A DNA stretch of 64,000 nt, from positions 372,001 through 436,000 of the forward strand of contig NZ_NSLI01000003.1 of the NCBI RefSeq assembly GCF_002288825.1. The letters run 5' to 3'. The first letter of the stretch is position 1; every line of letters begins with the position of its first letter. The notes below the pieces were generated by a model. It saw only the letters and a program-made list of their open reading frames with translations. It was not told the origin of the DNA and made no database searches. This stretch comes from Sphingomonas lenta. Lineage in GTDB: Bacteria > Pseudomonadota > Alphaproteobacteria > Sphingomonadales > Sphingomonadaceae. Positions 9,401-19,450 of the stretch are shown here, one piece after another. A program made the position numbers and the translations under genes.

Positions 9401-11011
9401 TTAGCGGCGGCGGGCGCGGAAGGCAACGGCTCCGAGGAGGAGCGCGAGTTCCACGATGAGCGCGAGGAGGTTGCCCAGCCGCGCGAAGAGCGTGGGCGGG
9501 AGCGGCGGCGGGACCGGCAGCTCAATCGCGCCGGCCGTCTCATGCGGGATCGTGGCGAGGAGACGACCGTCGGCGGCGATAATTGCGGAGATGCCCGTGG
9601 GCGTCGCGCGGATGATGGGCAGCCCCTCCTCAATCGCGCGCATGCGGGCCTGCGCCAAGTGCTGGGGTGGGCCCCATTTCCCAAACCAGGCGTCGTTCGA
9701 CGGGTTGAAGATGAAGCTGGGGCGCTGCCGGTCGTCGACGACCTCGCCGGAGAAGATGATCTCGTAGCAGAGCTGCATGCCCACGGGGCCGAGGCCGGGC
9801 AGGGCTAGGTTGTGCGGGCCGGGGCCGGGCGAGAAGTCGAAGTCGCCGGGGACGAGGCGGCGGAGGCCTAAGGGCTCGAGCAGCCAGGGCATGGGCAGAT
9901 ACTCGCCATAGGGGACGAGGTGCGCCTTGTCGTAGCGGCCGATCAGCCGGCCCCTGGCGTCGATCGCGAAGACGGAGTTCGTCGCGGACGCGATGCGCTC
10001 GTCGGGCGTGAACTCCAATGCGGTGCCGCCGGTTACGACGAGGTCGCGGGGGCCGAGCACGCTGGCGATGCGCCGCCTGGTCCAGGGCGCGGGGCGGCCG
10101 GCATAGACCCAGCCGGGATAGCCGTCCTCGAGCAGGTCGCGCACGACGCCCTCCGGCCAGACGACAAGGCGCTGGCGCGGGCCGGGTTCGCCCGAGCGCT
10201 CCAGCAGCGCGCGGAGCACCCGCTCGCCGTCGTCGGGGCCGCGCTCGTGCTGGCCGATATTGGGCTGCACCACGCGGACGAGCGGGCCGCCGGGCACGGC
10301 GTCGGGCGCGCGGGTGAGCGGGGCGGACAGCGCGGCGAGCGCGGTCACGCCCAAGCCGATCGCGGGCATCGTCCAGCGGCGGCGGAGCAGGAGCAGGAGG
10401 CTGACTGCCAGCGCGACGGTGAGGCCGGAGAGGGCGTAGGTGCCGACCCAGGCGGAGAGCCGGGCGACGCCGATGACCGGTAGCCAGACGACCGAGACGG
10501 GGTCCCAGGCGTAGCCGGTGAACAGGACGCCGCGGAGGTACTCGGTGGCGATCCAGGCGGCGCCGAAGGCGAGCACATAAGGCGTGTCGGCCTTCTTACC
10601 GCGGAAGCGCCAGGCAATCCCCGCCGCCATCGCTGGATAGACTGCCAGATAGACGGCGAGCGCGACCGCGGCGAAATAGCCGAGCACAGGCGGCATCGCG
10701 TCCTGGAAATCGAAGGCGTGCTGGAACCAGTTGTTGTTGACGGTGAAATGCCCGACGCCGAACGCGTAACCGCGCCACAGCGCCGACTTCAGCGAAGGCG
10801 CGTGGTGGACGATCCACGCCCAGGCGGCGAGGCAGAGGAGCGTCAGCGGCCAGAGCTGGAGCGGCGCGAACCCGGTCGCGGCGATCGCGCCGAGAGCCAA
10901 GGACAGGAGGGCGGGATAGCGGAGCACGCCGCCGCTATGGGGTGCGTTCGTTACGCCCGCAATGCCGGGGACGGCGCGCTGCGGACCGCCGGATGCCGGG
11001 CGGAAGTTCAC
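9401..11011 (-). CDS. lnt: Apolipoprotein N-acyltransferase
   Basis: 536 aa from a GTG at 11011; a GTG at 10927 (28 residues shorter, just before the first membrane span) is a good alternative because the extra N-terminus is unlike known Lnt. Several membrane spans occupy residues 30-225. A nitrilase-like domain follows with the Glu-Lys-Cys triad visible as VVWPEG (Glu287), [15 protein letters not shown] (Lys362) and MQLCYEI (Cys415). It adds the third acyl chain to lipoproteins in the inner membrane. It lies directly upstream of metK; in relatives it is often linked to corC and ybeY, which here lie 7 kb away. Confidence 0.92.
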   Translation of the reverse strand: MNFRPASGGPQRAVPGIAGVTNAPHSGGVLRYPALLSLALGAIAATGFAPLQLWPLTLLCLAAWAWIVHHAPSLKSALWRGYAFGVGHFTVNNNWFQHAFDFQDAMPPVLGYFAAVALAVYLAVYPAMAAGIAWRFRGKKADTPYVLAFGAAWIATEYLRGVLFTGYAWDPVSVVWLPVIGVARLSAWVGTYALSGLTVALAVSLLLLLRRRWTMPAIGLGVTALAALSAPLTRAPDAVPGGPLVRVVQPNIGQHERGPDDGERVLRALLERSGEPGPRQRLVVWPEGVVRDLLEDGYPGWVYAGRPAPWTRRRIASVLGPRDLVVTGGTALEFTPDERIASATNSVFAIDARGRLIGRYDKAHLVPYGEYLPMPWLLEPLGLRRLVPGDFDFSPGPGPHNLALPGLGPVGMQLCYEIIFSGEVVDDRQRPSFIFNPSNDAWFGKWGPPQHLAQARMRAIEEGLPIIRATPTGISAIIAADGRLLATIPHETAGAIELPVPPPLPPTLFARLGNLLALIVELALLLGAVAFRARRR

Positions 11012-11298
11012 GACTTGGACGTCATTGACACGGGATCGCCTATCTCTGGCCTCCTACCTCGGTCGCGAGCAGGTCGGGTCGGCGCTATGTCGTTGATCAC
11101 GCAGGATTAAGAGCGCGTCGGCGAGTTTGACAAGCATTGACGCCCGGCGAGGGCGGGAAGCAGTGGGTGAGGCGAGGCGGCCGCGCATCCGACAGCTTGG
11201 ATCAGAAAGCGCGGCTGTAGGACAGCCCCAAGCCGCGAGGCCGCTCGGAGAATGTGGAAGGGCGTGACGCGTGGGCGTGGGTGGCTTATCGTCGGGTC

Positions 11299-11739
11299 AT
11301 GACCTTGCGACCGTTCCACCTCGCCTTTCCCGTCCACGACCTCGACGCGGCGCGCGCCTTTTACGGGGGCGTGCTCGGGTGCGGGGAGGGGCGGTCGAGC
11401 GACAGCTGGATCGACTTCGACCTGTTCGGGCATCAGATCGTGGCGCATCTCGACCCCTCAGCGCGGGCCGTTGCGGTCGAGAACGCGGTGGACGGGCATC
11501 ATGTGCCGGTGCCGCATTTCGGCGTGGTGCTGCGGATGGAGGACTGGGAGACGCTGGCCGAGCGGGTGCGCGCGGCGGGGGTGCGGTTCGGGATCGAGCC
11601 GCATGTGCGCTTCAAGGGCCAGGCGGGCGAGCAGGCGACGATGTTCTTTCTCGACCCCAGCGGCAACGCGCTGGAGTTCAAAGCCTTCGCCGACGACGCG
11701 ATGATCTTCGCGACCGAGCTCAAGAAGGTGGCGGCGTGA
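11299..11739 (+). CDS. VOC (glyoxalase/bleomycin-resistance-like) family protein
   Basis: 146 aa from the ATG at 11299. The first beta-alpha-beta unit reads [19 protein letters not shown], typical of vicinal-oxygen-chelate proteins with His as first metal ligand. The second half contains [18 protein letters not shown] and ends with [15 protein letters not shown], the Glu being the usual last ligand. One chain holds two modules, so one metal site per chain or dimer is expected. The substrate cannot be told. Its stop overlaps the GTG of the next gene (GTGA), implying coupling. The 287-bp gap before it holds no gene. Confidence 0.8.
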   Translation: MTLRPFHLAFPVHDLDAARAFYGGVLGCGEGRSSDSWIDFDLFGHQIVAHLDPSARAVAVENAVDGHHVPVPHFGVVLRMEDWETLAERVRAAGVRFGIEPHVRFKGQAGEQATMFFLDPSGNALEFKAFADDAMIFATELKKVAA

Positions 11740-12038
11740 GCGCGCCGGTCGAGGTCGACCTGCCGCACCAGCTGGGGCGCGAGGAGGCGCGGCGGCGCAT
11801 CGAGCGGAGCTTCGGCAAGCTGTCGGGCTGGATACCGGGCGGGCAGGTGACCGAGCATCGCTGGGAAGGCGATACGCTGACCTTCACCGTCGCGGCGATG
11901 GGGCAGCGGGTGCATGCGCGGCTCGACGTGCGCGACGCGCTGGTCCACGCGCGGATCGAGCTGCCGCCGATGCTGGGGATGTTCGCGGGGCAGATCGGGG
12001 CGGCACTCAAGGCGAACGGGCCTAAATTGCTGCGCTAG
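11736..12038 (+). CDS. Polyhydroxyalkanoic acid system family protein
   Basis: 100 aa from a GTG overlapping the upstream stop. It opens with [17 protein letters not shown], continues with [16 protein letters not shown] and ends in a Pro-rich segment with [16 protein letters not shown]. This pattern belongs to the small PHA_gran_rgn family (TIGR02610 type), often found in polyhydroxyalkanoate producers; its biochemical role is not established. No PHA synthase or phasin gene is in the window. The stop codon TAG lies inside the start of a dispersed repeat. Confidence 0.7.
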   Translation: MSAPVEVDLPHQLGREEARRRIERSFGKLSGWIPGGQVTEHRWEGDTLTFTVAAMGQRVHARLDVRDALVHARIELPPMLGMFAGQIGAALKANGPKLLR

Positions 12039-12129
12039 GGCGCACGCGCCGAGCGCAGCTCGAAGCGAGACGCCCAAGCACGGCCGGCGGGGCCGAGGCA
12101 CCGTCCGACGACGCGGCTTTGCCGCGGCG
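12037..12129 (+). repeat. Dispersed intergenic repeat, copy 1 (inverted copy at 57882-57974)
   Basis: About 93 bp match the reverse complement of 57882-57974 with only about a dozen differences by eye. Shared blocks include GGGCGCACGCGCCGAGCG, GAAGCGAGACGCCC and CGACGACGCGGCTTTGCCGC. Both copies sit just after a gene end. It encodes no recognisable protein and looks like a mobilisable or REP-like repeat of this genome. Confidence 0.7.
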
Positions 12130-12187
12130 GGCCAGTTCACTCCAACGTAGCGGACTGCCCCTCTCCCCTCGCTGCTGCGCAGCTTCG

Positions 12188-12212
12188 CCCCTCTCCCCAG
12201 AGGGGAGAGGGG
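12188..12212. terminator. GC-rich 11-bp hairpin between convergent genes
   Basis: CCCCTCTCCCC (12188-12198) and GGGGAGAGGGG (12202-12212) form a perfect stem with a 3-nt loop immediately next to the stop codon (12214-12216) of the minus-strand gene. Genes converge here. The stem is strong but lacks a T-run on either strand, so it may be a repeat-derived barrier rather than a classical terminator. Confidence 0.45.
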
Positions 12213-12213
12213 G

Positions 12214-13554
12214 TTAGCGCGCCGCTTGCTGTTGGGGTGCGCTGACTCGCCAGATCACGTTGCCTACGTCGTCAGCCACCAGCAGCGCCCCCGTCCGGTC
12301 CGCCTCCACCCCTACAGGCCGCCCGCGCGCCTTGCCGTCCGCCGTCAGGAACCCCGTCAGCAGGTCCACGGGCTTCGCGCCGCGGACGGGGAAGCCGTTG
12401 GGGCCAAAGGGTACGTAGACGACCTTGTAGCCCGACGGCGGCTTCCTGTTCCACGAGCCGTGCTCGCCGACGATCGCGCCCTGGGCGAAGCGGGGGCCGA
12501 GCCGGAGGCCGTCGGTGAAGGTCAGGCCGAGCGCGGCGACGTGCGGGCCCAGCGCATAGTCGGGGCGCTTGCTGTACTGCTGGAGCGCGGGGTTGCGGGG
12601 CTCGACGCGGCGGTCGGGATAGCCGCCCCAATAATACCAGGGCCAGCCGAAATGGTCGCCCAGGCCGACCTGCGTCAGGTAATCGGGCACGAGGTCGGAG
12701 CCGAGCATGTCGCGCTCGTTGACGACGACCCAGGGCTCGTTGTTCTGCGGGTTCACCGCCATGCCGACGGGATTGCGCAGGCCCGCCGCGAAGACGCGCC
12801 AGCGTTTGTCCTCCGGCCAGACTTGGAGGATGTTGGCGCGGTAGCGTTCGCGCTCCAGCCCCTTCTCGGCGATGTTGGAGTCGGAGCCGACGGAGACGAG
12901 CAATGTCCGGCCGTCGGGCGCGACGATGACGTCGCGGGTCCAGTGGTTGCCGGCCGGGTTGAGCCTCACCACCAGCTCGGGACGGGCGGTGATGCGCGTC
13001 TGGCCGTCCTGGTAGGGCACGCGGACCAGCGCATCGGTGTTGGCGACGTAGAGCGATCCCAAGTGCAGCACCATGCCGAAGGGCGAGTTGAGCCCCGTCA
13101 TGAAGGGCGTCTTGAGCTCGGCCACGCCGTCGCCGTCGGCGTCGCGGAGCAGGGTGATGCGGTTCGCCGACGGCGTGCCGGCTCCCGCACGGCCCATGAG
13201 GAAGCGCATCACGCGGTCGACGAGGCTGCGCTGCGGGCGCGGCGGCGAGTTGGTCTCGGCGACGAGCACGTCGCCGTTGGGCAGGCGGTAGAGCCAGCGC
13301 GGGTGGTCGAGCCCGGAGGCGAAGGCCTGGACCTGGAGGCCGGCGGGCGCGACGGGGCGGGCGGAGCCCCAGCCCACGGGCTCGGCGATCTCGACGGTGG
13401 GGATCGACTGGACGCGCGGCTCGCCGATCTGCGGGCGGACGCCGGCGACGGCCTCGACGGGAAGGCGCGCGGTGTCGGGCCAGGCGAGCCAGGCGAAGAT
13501 GCCGCCTCCGGCGACGGCCAGGAGGGCGAGGACGATCAGGATGCGGCGGAGCAT
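12214..13554 (-). CDS. Sorbosone-dehydrogenase-family (PQQ-type beta-propeller) protein
   Basis: 446 aa. An N-terminal hydrophobic segment (about 5-25) serves as signal anchor. A six-bladed propeller of the soluble glucose/sorbosone dehydrogenase type follows: LDHPRWLYRLPNGDVLVAETN, LLVSVGSDSNI, and a late block containing HGSWNRKPPSGYKVVYVPF. Family members oxidise sugars or aldoses in the periplasm with PQQ. No PQQ biosynthesis genes are in the window, so enzyme activity is inferred from family only. It sits between katG and convergent small genes, with a palindromic repeat element on its upstream side. Confidence 0.8.
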   Translation of the reverse strand: MLRRILIVLALLAVAGGGIFAWLAWPDTARLPVEAVAGVRPQIGEPRVQSIPTVEIAEPVGWGSARPVAPAGLQVQAFASGLDHPRWLYRLPNGDVLVAETNSPPRPQRSLVDRVMRFLMGRAGAGTPSANRITLLRDADGDGVAELKTPFMTGLNSPFGMVLHLGSLYVANTDALVRVPYQDGQTRITARPELVVRLNPAGNHWTRDVIVAPDGRTLLVSVGSDSNIAEKGLERERYRANILQVWPEDKRWRVFAAGLRNPVGMAVNPQNNEPWVVVNERDMLGSDLVPDYLTQVGLGDHFGWPWYYWGGYPDRRVEPRNPALQQYSKRPDYALGPHVAALGLTFTDGLRLGPRFAQGAIVGEHGSWNRKPPSGYKVVYVPFGPNGFPVRGAKPVDLLTGFLTADGKARGRPVGVEADRTGALLVADDVGNVIWRVSAPQQQAAR

Positions 13555-13597
13555 GGGAGAGAGGTAGGCGGGGAGGGGCGTGTAGGAAAGGCGTTAA

Positions 13598-13740
13598 ATC
13601 CTCCCCTGAAAGGGGAGGTGGCGCAAAGCGCCGGAGGGGTGTTCCCGGTCGCGAGCGTAGCGTCACGCTCGCGACCGGGGACACCCCTCCACCACCGGCC
13701 CAAGTGGGCCGGCGGTCCCCCTCCCCTTTCAGGGGAGGAT
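13598..13740. repeat. 143-bp compound palindromic element
   Basis: The ends are a perfect 21-bp inverted repeat (13598-13618 and 13720-13740), and each end is itself a palindrome (CTCCCCT-GAA-AGGGGAG). Inside, the arm starting GGAGGGGTGT at about 13632 pairs with one ending ACACCCCTCC at about 13690, followed by the small hairpin CCGGCCC-AAGT-GGGCCGG. The element lies between katG and the sorbosone-type gene, both on the minus strand. A related element lies at 39298-39435. No coding content. Confidence 0.8.
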
Positions 13741-13751
13741 CAAGTAGGCGC

Positions 13752-15995
13752 TCAGCTGCGCTGAGCGGCTGCGCGCTTCAGGTCGAAACGGTCGGCGTTC
13801 ATGACTTTCACCCACGCCGCCGCGAAGTCGCGCACGAACTTCTGGCCCGCGTCGGCCATCGCATAGACCTCCGCCAGCGCACGTAGCTGGGAGTTGGAGC
13901 CGAACACCAGGTCGGTGCGCGACGCCGTCCAGCGGGGCTCGTGGGTGATACGGTCGGTGCCGACGAACTCCTCGTCCGACTCCTCGCTGACCTGCTTCCA
14001 AGCGGTGCGCATCTCGAGCAGGTGGACGAAGAAGTCGTTGGTCAGCGTGCCGAGCCGGTCGGTGAACTGGCCGTGCTTCTCCGCCTTGGGGTGGTTGGCG
14101 CCCAGCACGCGCAGGCCGCCGACCAGCACCGTCATCTCGGGCGCGGTGAGGCCGAGCAGCTGCGCGCGGTCGACCATCAGCTCCTCGGTCGGCACGTTGT
14201 AGCGGACCTGGAGATAGTTGCGGAAGCCGTCGGCCTTGGGCTCGAGCACCGCGAAGTTCTCCGGGTCGGTCTGCTCCTCCAGCGCGTCGACGCGGCCCGG
14301 CGTGAACGGCACCTCGACCGCGTGGCCCGCGGCGGCCGCCGCGCGCTCCACGCCCACCGAGCCGCCCAGCACGATGAGGTCGGCGATCGAGACCTTCTTG
14401 CCCTGGTCGGCGACGCGGGCGTCGAACTCGGCCTTGATGCGCTCATAGACGGCGAGGACGCGGGACAGCTCCGCCGGCTCGTTCACCTCCCAGTCGCGCT
14501 GCGGCGCGAAGCGGATGCGCGCGCCATTGGCGCCGCCGCGGCAGTCCGACTGGCGGAAGGTCGAGGCCGACGCCCAGGCGGTCTTGACGAGGTCCTGCAC
14601 CGACAGGCCGGAGTCGATAATGGCGAGGCGGAGGCCCGCCACGTCGTTGTCGTCGATCGGCTGGTAGTCGGCCTCAGGCAGCGGGTCCTGCCACAGGAAG
14701 TCCTCGGCCGGCACCTCCGGCCCGAGGTAGCGGCTCTTCGGCCCCATGTCGCGGTGGCAGAGCTTAAACCACGCCTCCGCCCAGGCCCGGCCGAAATAGT
14801 CGGGGTCGGCGCGGAACTTCTCCATGATCTGCCGGAAGCCGGGATCGACCTTGAGCGCCATGTCGGCGGTCGACATCATGGTCGGGACGCGCTTGTTCGG
14901 CGTGTGCGCGGCGGGCGCCTGCGTCTCCTCCGGGTTGCCGGCGGGCTGCCACTGCCAGGAGCCGGCGGGCGACTTCACCAGCTCATACTCGTGGTCGAGC
15001 AGCATGTCGAAGTACGTCATGTCCCATTGGGTCGGCGTGGGCGTCCAGGAGCCCTCCAGGCCCGAGGTGATGGTGTGGTCGCCCATGCCGCTCTCGTGGC
15101 TGGACGACCAGCCCAGGCCCTGCATGGCGATGTCCGCGCCTTCCGGCTCGGCGCCGACATGGTGCTTGGGGTCCGCGGCGCCGTGCGCCTTGCCGAAGGT
15201 GTGGCCGCCGGCGGTCAGCGCCGCGGTCTCCTCGTCGGTCATGCCCATGGCGTTGAACGTCGCGCGGAGGTCGCGCGCGGAGCCGACGGGGTCGGGCTTG
15301 CCGCCCGGACCCTCGGGATTGACGTAGATGAGGCCGTGCTGGATCGCGGCGAGCGGCGTCTCGAGCGTGAGCCCCGCCTCGTCGTCGATGCGCGTCTGGC
15401 CGAGCCACTCCTCCTCGGTGCCCCAATAAACGTGCTCGGGCTCGAACACGTCGGCGCGGCCGCCGCCGAAGCCGAGCACGGGCCCGCCCATCGACTCGAT
15501 CGCGACGTTGCCCGCCAGGATGAAGAGGTCGGCCCAGCTGAGCGCGGCGCCGTATTTCTGCTTGACCGGCCAGAGCAGGCGGCGGGCCTTGTCGAGGTTG
15601 CCGTTGTCCGGCCAGGAGTTGAGCGGGGCGAAGCGCTGCTGGCCCGACGACGAGCCGCCGCGGCCGTCGCCGGTGCGGTAGGTGCCGGCCGCGTGCCACG
15701 CCATGCGGATGAAGAACGGGCCGTAATGACCGTAATCGGCGGGCCACCAGGGCTGGCTGTCGGTCATCAGCGCGGTGAGGTCGCGCTTGACCGCCTGGTA
15801 GTCGAGCTTGAGGAACGCCTCCGCGTAATCGAAGTCGTCGCCGTACGGGTTGGGCGTGCCCGGGTTGGAGCGCAGGATCTCCAGGCTGAGCTGCTCGGGC
15901 CACCAGTCGCGGCTGGTCTGGCCGAGCAGGCGGCGCATGGCGGCGGGCTGCTTCTGCGGATCGTTGATGGGGCTGGTCGAGGTGATGGCGTCCAT
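13752..15995 (-). CDS. katG: Catalase-peroxidase (HPI)
   Basis: 747 aa from the ATG at 15995 with GGAG 8 nt upstream; a TTG further up is unlikely. It is a two-domain haem peroxidase that destroys H2O2 and acts as a broad peroxidase. The distal site is [11 protein letters not shown] (Arg97, Trp100, His101). The Trp100-Tyr224-Met250 adduct residues align with those of known KatG. The proximal haem ligand is in [10 protein letters not shown] (His265). The C-terminal half is the usual duplicated domain without haem. There is no oxyR next door; oxidative-stress control is expected but not shown. Confidence 0.97.
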   Translation of the reverse strand: MDAITSTSPINDPQKQPAAMRRLLGQTSRDWWPEQLSLEILRSNPGTPNPYGDDFDYAEAFLKLDYQAVKRDLTALMTDSQPWWPADYGHYGPFFIRMAWHAAGTYRTGDGRGGSSSGQQRFAPLNSWPDNGNLDKARRLLWPVKQKYGAALSWADLFILAGNVAIESMGGPVLGFGGGRADVFEPEHVYWGTEEEWLGQTRIDDEAGLTLETPLAAIQHGLIYVNPEGPGGKPDPVGSARDLRATFNAMGMTDEETAALTAGGHTFGKAHGAADPKHHVGAEPEGADIAMQGLGWSSSHESGMGDHTITSGLEGSWTPTPTQWDMTYFDMLLDHEYELVKSPAGSWQWQPAGNPEETQAPAAHTPNKRVPTMMSTADMALKVDPGFRQIMEKFRADPDYFGRAWAEAWFKLCHRDMGPKSRYLGPEVPAEDFLWQDPLPEADYQPIDDNDVAGLRLAIIDSGLSVQDLVKTAWASASTFRQSDCRGGANGARIRFAPQRDWEVNEPAELSRVLAVYERIKAEFDARVADQGKKVSIADLIVLGGSVGVERAAAAAGHAVEVPFTPGRVDALEEQTDPENFAVLEPKADGFRNYLQVRYNVPTEELMVDRAQLLGLTAPEMTVLVGGLRVLGANHPKAEKHGQFTDRLGTLTNDFFVHLLEMRTAWKQVSEESDEEFVGTDRITHEPRWTASRTDLVFGSNSQLRALAEVYAMADAGQKFVRDFAAAWVKVMNADRFDLKRAAAQRS

Positions 15996-16367
15996 GGTCG
16001 GGGCTCCATTATCGCGGGGGCGCGGATGGTTTCGCAATTATGCCCGGCGGTCAGATTTATCGAGCGATTTAATCCGATCCTGTTCAGCGAACCACTCGAT
16101 TAACGAGGGCTGCGGCGGCCGATTTCGGTGGGACGCGATAGGGATCGACCGACAAGTTGACGCGGGTTGATGCGTGGACGGCGTTCGACCCGGCCAAGCA
16201 AACTGGAGAAGCCCGGAAATCCGCGCTGCGCGTACCGGCGAGCAGCCACGGTCTCGGCGTGAACGGCGCGTAGGTGGTGTATCGGTGGCGCGTCGGCGGC
16301 GCGCAGAGGTGGCCTCAGTAGCGCGCGCGAGCCGCGTCGATGTCGCCCGTTTGTAGCGTCGGTGTCG

Positions 16368-16565
16368 CGTCGCAGAGGCGGACGAGCGCCCGACGCTGCG
16401 CGCGGTCGCCGCCACCGTGCCGCAGCGCGCGAGCGCGGCCACGAAGGCGCGCTGCACCTTCGATGTCCATCCGTTCGCGCCGCGGTACGCGGTCCGGACG
16501 GGGGTGAAGAGGAGGAGGCCGTCGGGCGCGTCCTCCGGGTTTGGGGCCGAGTCGTTCTGGTACAT
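16368..16565 (-). pseudogene. Decayed HTH-domain gene (N-terminal remnant)
   Basis: From an ATG at 16565 about 66 codons read like the N-terminus of a sphingomonad HTH protein: GLLLFTPVR, then NGWTSKVQRAFVAALARCGTVAATARSVG, which resembles 'NGWTPERQRAFIEALAxxGSVxxAAxxVGM'. After VGRSSASA the sequence becomes low-complexity Arg/Thr and the family continuation cannot be found in any frame. I judge it a pseudogene. The rest of the 800-bp stretch 15996-16808 contains nothing else I can support. Confidence 0.45.
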
Positions 16566-16808
16566 AGCGGGAACGCTGACACGAGTGGGGGCTTGTAGGA
16601 AAGCCCCGAAGCGGTGCGCCCGCTTGTTTTGTTCGCGGAGGCGCAGAGGCGCGGAAAGAGTCAAGAAGCGGGTTTGCCCTCCACCGGACGGGCAGGGATC
16701 ACCAATCGGTTGGGCCTGTCCCGCCTTGCAGTCTTCAACCAGCAAACAGTCGATCCTTGGTGCGCCCTCACCTGGCAAGAAGCGCAATCCCGGCTCAAAG
16801 CCGTGAAA

Positions 16809-17192
16809 ATGAGAGAAGTAGGAAGTCTCTTTCCGACTTATTACGGACACAAGGTCGTGCGGTATGCTGCCGACGTGCGTGATGCTTGGCTCAGGTTACG
16901 TGGCGAGCTGACGATGATCTTGGTGATCGGCGGCATCTTCGCCGCGTTTATCGCCGCCAGCGTCTACTCGCAGATCGGACCCGCCAAGGATGAATATGGT
17001 GAGGTGGTCAGATTTGGAAGCTATGCGCACGACTTGGGGAACAGGCCGACGCTGATCGTGCGTACTGTTGATGGCCGGCAGCACGAGCTTAAAGCATCAC
17101 CGGAATCGTTGCGTCACTGCGAAGTCGGTGGGAGCGTACGGCTCGTCCGAAAGGCACATAGCTTGCGGGTGGACCCGCGAGGCTGCCAGTAG
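16809..17192 (+). CDS. Hypothetical single-span membrane protein
   Basis: 127 aa from the ATG at 16809; a later ATG at 16914 would leave only the membrane part. A cytoplasmic N-terminus of ~35 residues with Tyr and Arg is followed by a hydrophobic span (ILVIGGIFAAFIAASVY) and a soluble domain of ~75 residues containing RPTLIVRTVDGRQHELKAS and a single CEVGG. The C-terminal part resembles a small beta domain. No ribosome site stands out. Codon use is less GC-biased than in neighbouring housekeeping genes. I do not recognise the family. Confidence 0.5.
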   Translation: MREVGSLFPTYYGHKVVRYAADVRDAWLRLRGELTMILVIGGIFAAFIAASVYSQIGPAKDEYGEVVRFGSYAHDLGNRPTLIVRTVDGRQHELKASPESLRHCEVGGSVRLVRKAHSLRVDPRGCQ

Positions 17193-17280
17193 CGCTGAAC
17201 ATCCCCGTTTCACCTATTGCGGACTTTCCGGCAGATCGCCCTTCAAATGTGCGTACCGCTCTGACAAGTTTGACGCCCGT

Positions 17281-17718
17281 TCAGTAAGCTTCTGCTTCGG
17301 CGGTCGTCACTCGCGACCAGAACAATGCGGTCATGATGGCCACCAGCGGCGACCAGAGCGCGAGCGCTATCACCCATCCGCCGTCGCGCAACGTCAATGC
17401 CGCTAACGGAGAATGGTTGGTGGGATCGGGATGCGGCACCGCTTCTTCCAGAAAGGTCAGCACAGCAACGGAGAGGACCACGGCAAGGAGAAGGGCCGAT
17501 AGGTAGCAAGCCCAACTGCGCCACCCGAAGCGCTCCAAGACGATGGTGATAGGCGGGGCTGTGACCCACATGAACCCGTAGCTGAGTGCGAATGCGATCG
17601 CGATGCTGGCGAGCGCGTCGGAGAGGCCGAAACGTGGCTCCACCAGGAACACGCTTAGGAACAGGAACACGGGGGCCGGCGCGACGAGTAGTGCCGCAAG
17701 AACACGTTTCATCATCAT
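17281..17718 (-). CDS. Hypothetical four-span membrane protein
   Basis: 145 aa, starting at one of three consecutive ATGs (17710-17718) with CGAGG upstream; an ATG at 17754 would add 12 residues. Four hydrophobic segments are visible at roughly residues 5-22, 32-52, 66-87 and 113-133, joined by short loops. One loop carries EEAVPHPDPTNHSP. No catalytic motif is visible and no homologue comes to mind. It lies alone between the preceding unknown gene (convergent) and the corC group. Confidence 0.5.
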   Translation of the reverse strand: MMMKRVLAALLVAPAPVFLFLSVFLVEPRFGLSDALASIAIAFALSYGFMWVTAPPITIVLERFGWRSWACYLSALLLAVVLSVAVLTFLEEAVPHPDPTNHSPLAALTLRDGGWVIALALWSPLVAIMTALFWSRVTTAEAEAY

Positions 17719-17910
17719 ATCTGAACCTCGGGATCGCTGACGCCTGGCGTACATCGTGGGCCGACCCCTAATGGCGCAGGTGCGTGCAGGTAGGATGCAC
17801 CTTCTGTCCGCTTTCCACCCTTAGCGGACGTCAGTCGACCCATCGTCCTGCCTTGCCTGCTCTGCATCCGTCGCCGTGCGGGCGCTCCGCTGTGATCGCG
17901 TGGACGACGA

Positions 17911-17938
17911 TGGACCCCGGAACAAGTCCGGGGTGACG
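17911..17938. repeat. Solo copy of the 28-bp GTCACCCCGGACTTG-type repeat
   Basis: This hairpin unit (TGGACCCCGGAACAAGTC and on to GTGACG) recurs in pairs at 24903-25037 and, in variant form, at 26169-26273 and 61534-61638. Here only one copy is seen, in the 306-bp gap 17719-18024, which holds no gene. The unit itself is an imperfect palindrome around ACAAGT. Confidence 0.7.
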
Positions 17939-18024
17939 GGTGGGGCACGTGGTGCCGCGGAGGCGCCGACTAGTCAGCTGGAAGAAGCTCGGCCCGCCTT
18001 CAGCCGAAGCTCTGCGTTCCGTGC

Positions 18025-18930
<906 letters not shown>

Positions 18931-18940
18931 GGTGGTTCGT

Positions 18941-19450
18941 TCAGTCCTCGCGCACCAGATAGGGATCGGGCAGGCCCAGGGACGCCAGCGCGTCGCGCTC
19001 GATCGCCTCCATGGCTTGCCCCTCCTCCTCGGTCATGTGGTCATATCCTAGCAGATGCAGGACCCCGTGCACCAGCAGGTGCGTGGCGTGGTCGGCGACG
19101 CCGATGCCGCGCTCCGCCGCTTCGCCCGCACAGACGCCGTGGGCGAGGACGATGTCGCCCAAGAGGACCTCGCCGTCGTCCGAGTTCTGCGTGACCGTCT
19201 GGAGGAGGTCGGGCTGGATCATGGGAAAGGAGAGGACATTGGTCGGCTTGTCCTTGCCCCGGTACTGGCGGTTGAGCGCGTGCACCTCCGCGTCCGACGC
19301 GAGGCGGACGGAGATCTCGATCAGCGTAGGGGAGGCGAGGAGTTCGCCGTAGGGCGTGCGCTCGATCGCGGCGCGGGCGGCGCGTTCGGCGAGCGCGTCC
19401 CAGTCCCCGTCCGGCCAGGGGTCCTCGCGGGAGAGGGCGATCTCGATCAC
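18941..19450 (-). CDS. ybeY: rRNA maturation endoribonuclease YbeY
   Basis: 169 aa from a GTG that overlaps the phoH stop (GTGA). The zinc site HGVLHLLGYDH (His128, His132, His138) and the upstream TNVLSFP block are diagnostic. YbeY is a metal-dependent endoRNase acting in 16S rRNA 3'-end maturation and 70S quality control. It lies between phoH and corC as in most proteobacteria. Confidence 0.95.
   Translation of the reverse strand: MIEIALSREDPWPDGDWDALAERAARAAIERTPYGELLASPTLIEISVRLASDAEVHALNRQYRGKDKPTNVLSFPMIQPDLLQTVTQNSDDGEVLLGDIVLAHGVCAGEAAERGIGVADHATHLLVHGVLHLLGYDHMTEEEGQAMEAIERDALASLGLPDPYLVRED

Noticed and set aside
13941..16103. 720-codon plus-strand frame opposite katG
   Set aside because: Antisense to a perfectly conserved catalase-peroxidase; composition is of shadow type and no start signal is visible.
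16038..16850. A full-length 270-aa minus-strand protein
   Set aside because: Only the middle ~66 codons resemble a protein family; both flanks are low-complexity or frame-shadow sequence, so only the remnant is reported.
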